Below are positions 60,886 to 64,000 of a DNA stretch of 64,000 nucleotides, piece after piece. Both the position numbers and the translations under genes were made by a program. The notes below the pieces were generated by a model. It saw only the letters and a program-made list of their open reading frames with translations, had not been told where the DNA came from and ran no database searches. The stretch is from positions 17,716,062 to 17,780,061 of the forward strand of contig OU612074.1 of NCBI GenBank assembly GCA_914767715.1. Direction: 5' to 3'. Origin of the DNA: Membranipora membranacea. Lineage: Eukaryota > Bryozoa > Gymnolaemata > Cheilostomatida > Membraniporidae. Positions within the stretch are counted from its first letter, which is position 1. Each line of letters opens with the position of its first letter.

Positions 60886-63740
60886 TTATTTTCTGCTTCT
60901 TCTACTTCGGACGGGCTTCGATGTCCCCATAGAAAACATCCCTCCAGCTGAGGGCGCCGCCGATCCAGCAGAAAACTGTGTTAGTCCTATGAAAACAAGG
61001 AAACAATGGTTGCAAATAAAGTTGTAGAGAGTTGATCAACTGAAAAGGTGTCAAAGTGAACAATAGCAAAGATTGATTGGATCATTTCCCACACTCATTT
61101 TTTTAAGATTATACTCTCAACACACCAGACAAGATAAATCCCTGTAAATAATTAGAGAATGGCTAGTTCTCTCTCAGAACTTTGAATTTAAGATTCTGAA
61201 CAACTCAAGTCGAAATCCCAAATGCAAAAGCTGCTGAAAACCTGTACCGAAGCCATAAATATTAAAAAAAAAAGCATTTAGCCTGCATTACTTCCGTAAG
61301 ACAAGATTTGACATCGATAAGGAGAAAGGTAAGATAGTGTTACGAGCAAAGAGCAAATATTACTAGATCAGAGATAGGAATGTTGACATGGTATGATATA
61401 AGAGTAAATCTGATCAGGGGAGATGACTTACAGAGGGAGATATGGTAAGTAGATAAAGAGTGTATATGTGTAGTTCCAGTATTTATATTCGATAAACTTC
61501 CGTCTGGTCGATACAGAGCAATCAAAGCGAGGGTAAACATACGAACTGACTGTTTCTGATCCCTCTGTGAGCGGAAGTTAAATAGTATACTTTTTTAGCC
61601 AACTAGTGATAATTCTTACTGTTTATTTATTTTTTTTCAATTTTTAAAACCAACCAGACCAAAACTTTTTAATGTTAACACCATAACTTTTATTGCTCAG
61701 CGAAAACAAAATATTTCTCAAATATGAGATTGTAATAAACGATCGTCATCAGTTCTACTGTTAGTAATTCCCTGCATAGACATGGTCGTGGTGTGCACCA
61801 GAAGCTATGGCGTTATCGGCATCATGTTCCGCTGCCCCAACATCAATGTCCATACCCCGATTTTCCTCTTGAATTTTTACCCCGTTATCTTTATTTCCCA
61901 ATGTCAAGTCCAATGCCTCCCCCTCCCCCTCCCCCTCCCCACTACTCCACCCATAACCCTCCCAATTCCCCCCTTGGTATCTGCTGTCGTAGCCCCCATA
62001 GTATGTATCATAGCCATAGTTGGCCCACCACTCCATTATGGTAAGGTCTTCAGGAGAGTACGGCGATAGATGAAGTTGTGCGTACTCTGTAAAGGATAGA
62101 TGCAGTGCATGCTGATCGAAGGAGAGTAGAGAGATGGTGAAGGCATGATCATGAGATCAAGTTTGTTAAATGACATATTAAATAGGATTTCATGATGGAG
62201 AATTAACAACATACTGAATGGCACTTAGAGGCATATGGACAAGAAATGTGCTGAGAGCCTAATGGATGCGAGAAATGGAATCTCCATACTTCGTTACAAC
62301 TGTCCATCACTTGCCAGGGCTATTAGTATCAAATCCTGGAGGTTATTCCATATTGTGTGTAAAGAAAGTTTGGAGAAGAGCGGAGATAATTCCAAATATT
62401 ATGAGGTCCATAAAGCATAATGATGTGTAGTGATGACTATGTGAGTTTGTTTCAGTAATTTTTGGGAACAGAGGCTTTTATAGCTGGCTGATGACACTCC
62501 AAACATCATTTTTATGAGCTCATGTGAGGGTTTAGAAGCTAAAAGCCTAGATCAAGAGAAGATTAAATACTAGAATACCAATGTTTTTCAACATAATCTG
62601 TCACGTGACCTAAAGGAAATTCCCATTGCCTATGTCGAAGCTTAGGGGATATATTTAAATGTTTTGTTTTCCCTGGCAGATGAGTGATATATAAGAGCCA
62701 TATAATGGAACATGGAGATTCCAAATCTGGCATCTATTAGGCTCTCAGCTCATTTCTTGGCTATAAACTTTGAACTGTTTATGAAATGAATTGTATATGT
62801 GGTTGTATGACAAATATGTGAATAAGGGAAAAGACAGAAGAGAAAGCACAGATTTGGCCAGTGGGATGGATTTGACAAACATGACAGTATGATAGGGTTT
62901 ATTGAGTGAGAGACAGAATGGGGCAGATAGAGCATTCAAAATTACAGCAAGCGTAGCTTATGGTTATTATTAGCGATTGGGCTGATGTCTACAGCTTTGA
63001 TAGCAAAACATAGATAACAAAATGAATAGATTTCAGGCATAATTTCATGTTAACCACAGAACCTACAAGATGCTTGCTACGTTGTTTGCGGATATCAGTG
63101 GGTCAATAGAATCACACTTACCTCCTGATCCGAAGGCGGGGGGAGCGGCTGCTGCGGCGGCCCCAAAGTTAAAACCTGCTGGCTTGGCTGAGTTAGCTGG
63201 TGCACCAAATGGAGTAGCTGTGGACTGGGTTAGTGGAGCTGAACCAAAAGCTGGAGCGGCACCTGAACCTAGAGAAAATAATAAAGTGATCAAAATTGTT
63301 AAAAGTGACTACTAATCATATGATCAATTGACCACTGATCACGATCAGTGACTTTTCATCTTACAATAAAATTCAATACAAGCCAATTATCAACCAATGG
63401 TACTAAGTAGAGATGGGATCCATTTCACAATACGGAGTAGACGCAATTCCGGGCATAATTTAGTAGCCTACATCCAACTATTGCTTTAGCAGTAGTAGTA
63501 CACTGATTTGCAACACATTCCACATATACTTACCTTGGCCAGTGCCAAAATTAAAACCAGAGGATTGTGTCGAGCCACCGAAGGCACCTGAGTTAGCAGC
63601 AGCTCCAAAGGCAGGAGTTGGTCCAGAGGATGCAGCTCCAAAGGCAGGAGTTGGTCCAGAGGATGCAGCTCCAAAGGCAGGTGTGGATGACGAGCTTCCA
63701 AAAGCAGGAGCAGAGCCATTGGTATTACTGGAACCGAATG
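60886..63740 (-). CDS. FG-repeat nucleoporin, POM121/NUP153-like C-terminus (5' end outside window)
   Basis: This is a nuclear-pore component; its FG repeats form part of the transport barrier and bind importins. Minus-strand exons are 63740-63534, 63268-63122 and 60986-60886, all joined in phase 1. The first two encode about eleven FG units (AFGSS, AFGAA, PFGA, FNFG) in Ser/Ala/Pro-rich spacers. These include a 33-bp tandem repeat at about 63603-63668 that doubles AFGAASSGPTP. The last exon ends FSMGTSKPVRSRRSRK, a short FxxG unit followed by an Arg/Lys-rich tail, as at the C-termini of POM121 and NUP153. The acceptor at 60987 is chosen over a nearby one at 60976 because it keeps phase. I cannot choose between POM121 and NUP153, since the domains that separate them lie upstream of the window. 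Confidence 0.85.
61761..62086 (-). other. Possible alternative terminal exon of the nucleoporin
   Basis: On the minus strand an acceptor (TCCTTTACAG) at 62087 opens a 107-codon frame ending in TAA at 61761. It joins the exon ending at 63122 in phase 1. The peptide contains YAQLHLSPYSPEDL, then a Gly/Tyr/Trp-rich stretch (MEWWANYGYDTYYGGYD), a Gly-Glu run from a GGGGAG microsatellite, and an acidic tail. It is unlike an FG domain. It could be a second C-terminus, an exon of a gene nested in the intron, or an open frame by chance. Confidence 0.35.
62237..62762. mobile_element. Fold-back element in nucleoporin intron
   Basis: Inverted arms of about 50 bp (62239-62288 and 62711-62760) share AAGAAATG, GCTGAGAGCCTAAT and GGAATCTCCAT with few mismatches. 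The interior of about 420 bp has no recognisable coding sequence. It looks like a non-autonomous TIR element. Confidence 0.65.
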
Positions 63741-64000
63741 CTGTAACAAAATTAAACAATCATTATTGTTTTGATGAGGGAGAAATTCACAGGGATGCCT
63801 AGAAGTGAGATAATACCTAGTTTGAGTTTCACAAGTGGCGTGAGGAGGGTAGAAATGCACCTCAGCCATAGTGATTGATAGTTATGTGCCACAAACGCAT
63901 CATAAACAACTACTGGAGTGGTTCAAACTTTAGTTTTTAAAATAGTACACTAGGTCATTTTCAGACAACATAATAGGTACAAGACGCAGATGGCCTCTCT

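Noticed and set aside
63070-63315. Plus-strand Ala/Pro-rich frames at the window end
   Set aside because: They are antisense to the FG-repeat exons, which have correct splice borders on the minus strand.

Overview
This window is nuclear DNA from an animal, most likely an invertebrate. It is AT-rich. Its genes are split into many short exons with consensus GT-AG splice sites. Two intact eukaryotic tRNA genes, several tRNA-derived SINE-like repeats and many fold-back or TIR elements are present. The protein families (CUB domains with a mucin stalk, DEG/ENaC channels, a true caspase, an FG nucleoporin of the POM121/NUP153 kind) are metazoan. I cannot name the species or phylum from sequence alone. 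All exon models below were built by eye from open frames, splice consensus, phase continuity and comparison of paralogous copies.

Layout. (1) 1-13384, plus strand: the 3' part of a gene for a single-pass membrane protein with three CUB domains, a Thr/Ser-rich stalk and a C-terminal transmembrane helix. It has been enlarged by tandem duplication with a period of about 2.1 kb, and one repeat carries a 683-bp Harbinger-like element. (2) 13437-16258: a SINE-like element, tentative exons and a small orphan gene whose intron holds a broken antisense LINE fragment. (3) 19313-19849: an uninterrupted 537-bp TGCC/CCTG tetranucleotide tract. (4) 20822-23980, plus: an ankyrin-repeat protein ending in a caspase domain. 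(5) 23981-34680: gene-poor, with a tRNA-Asp-like pseudogene, tRNA-Gly(GCC), tRNA-Trp(CCA) and several inverted-repeat elements. (6) 34681-44660 and 47322-58214, plus: two tandem DEG/ENaC sodium-channel paralogues with matching intron positions. (7) 60886-63740, minus: the 3' end of an FG-repeat nucleoporin, convergent with the second channel gene.

The genes do not form a pathway. What links the regions is local duplication: repeated CUB exons inside one gene, a tandem channel pair, and families of small hairpin and dispersed repeats in introns and spacers. The best candidates for something unusual are the ankyrin-caspase fusion, the near-identical CUB modules with a decayed third copy, the very long CCTG tract, and a second possible terminal exon of the nucleoporin.
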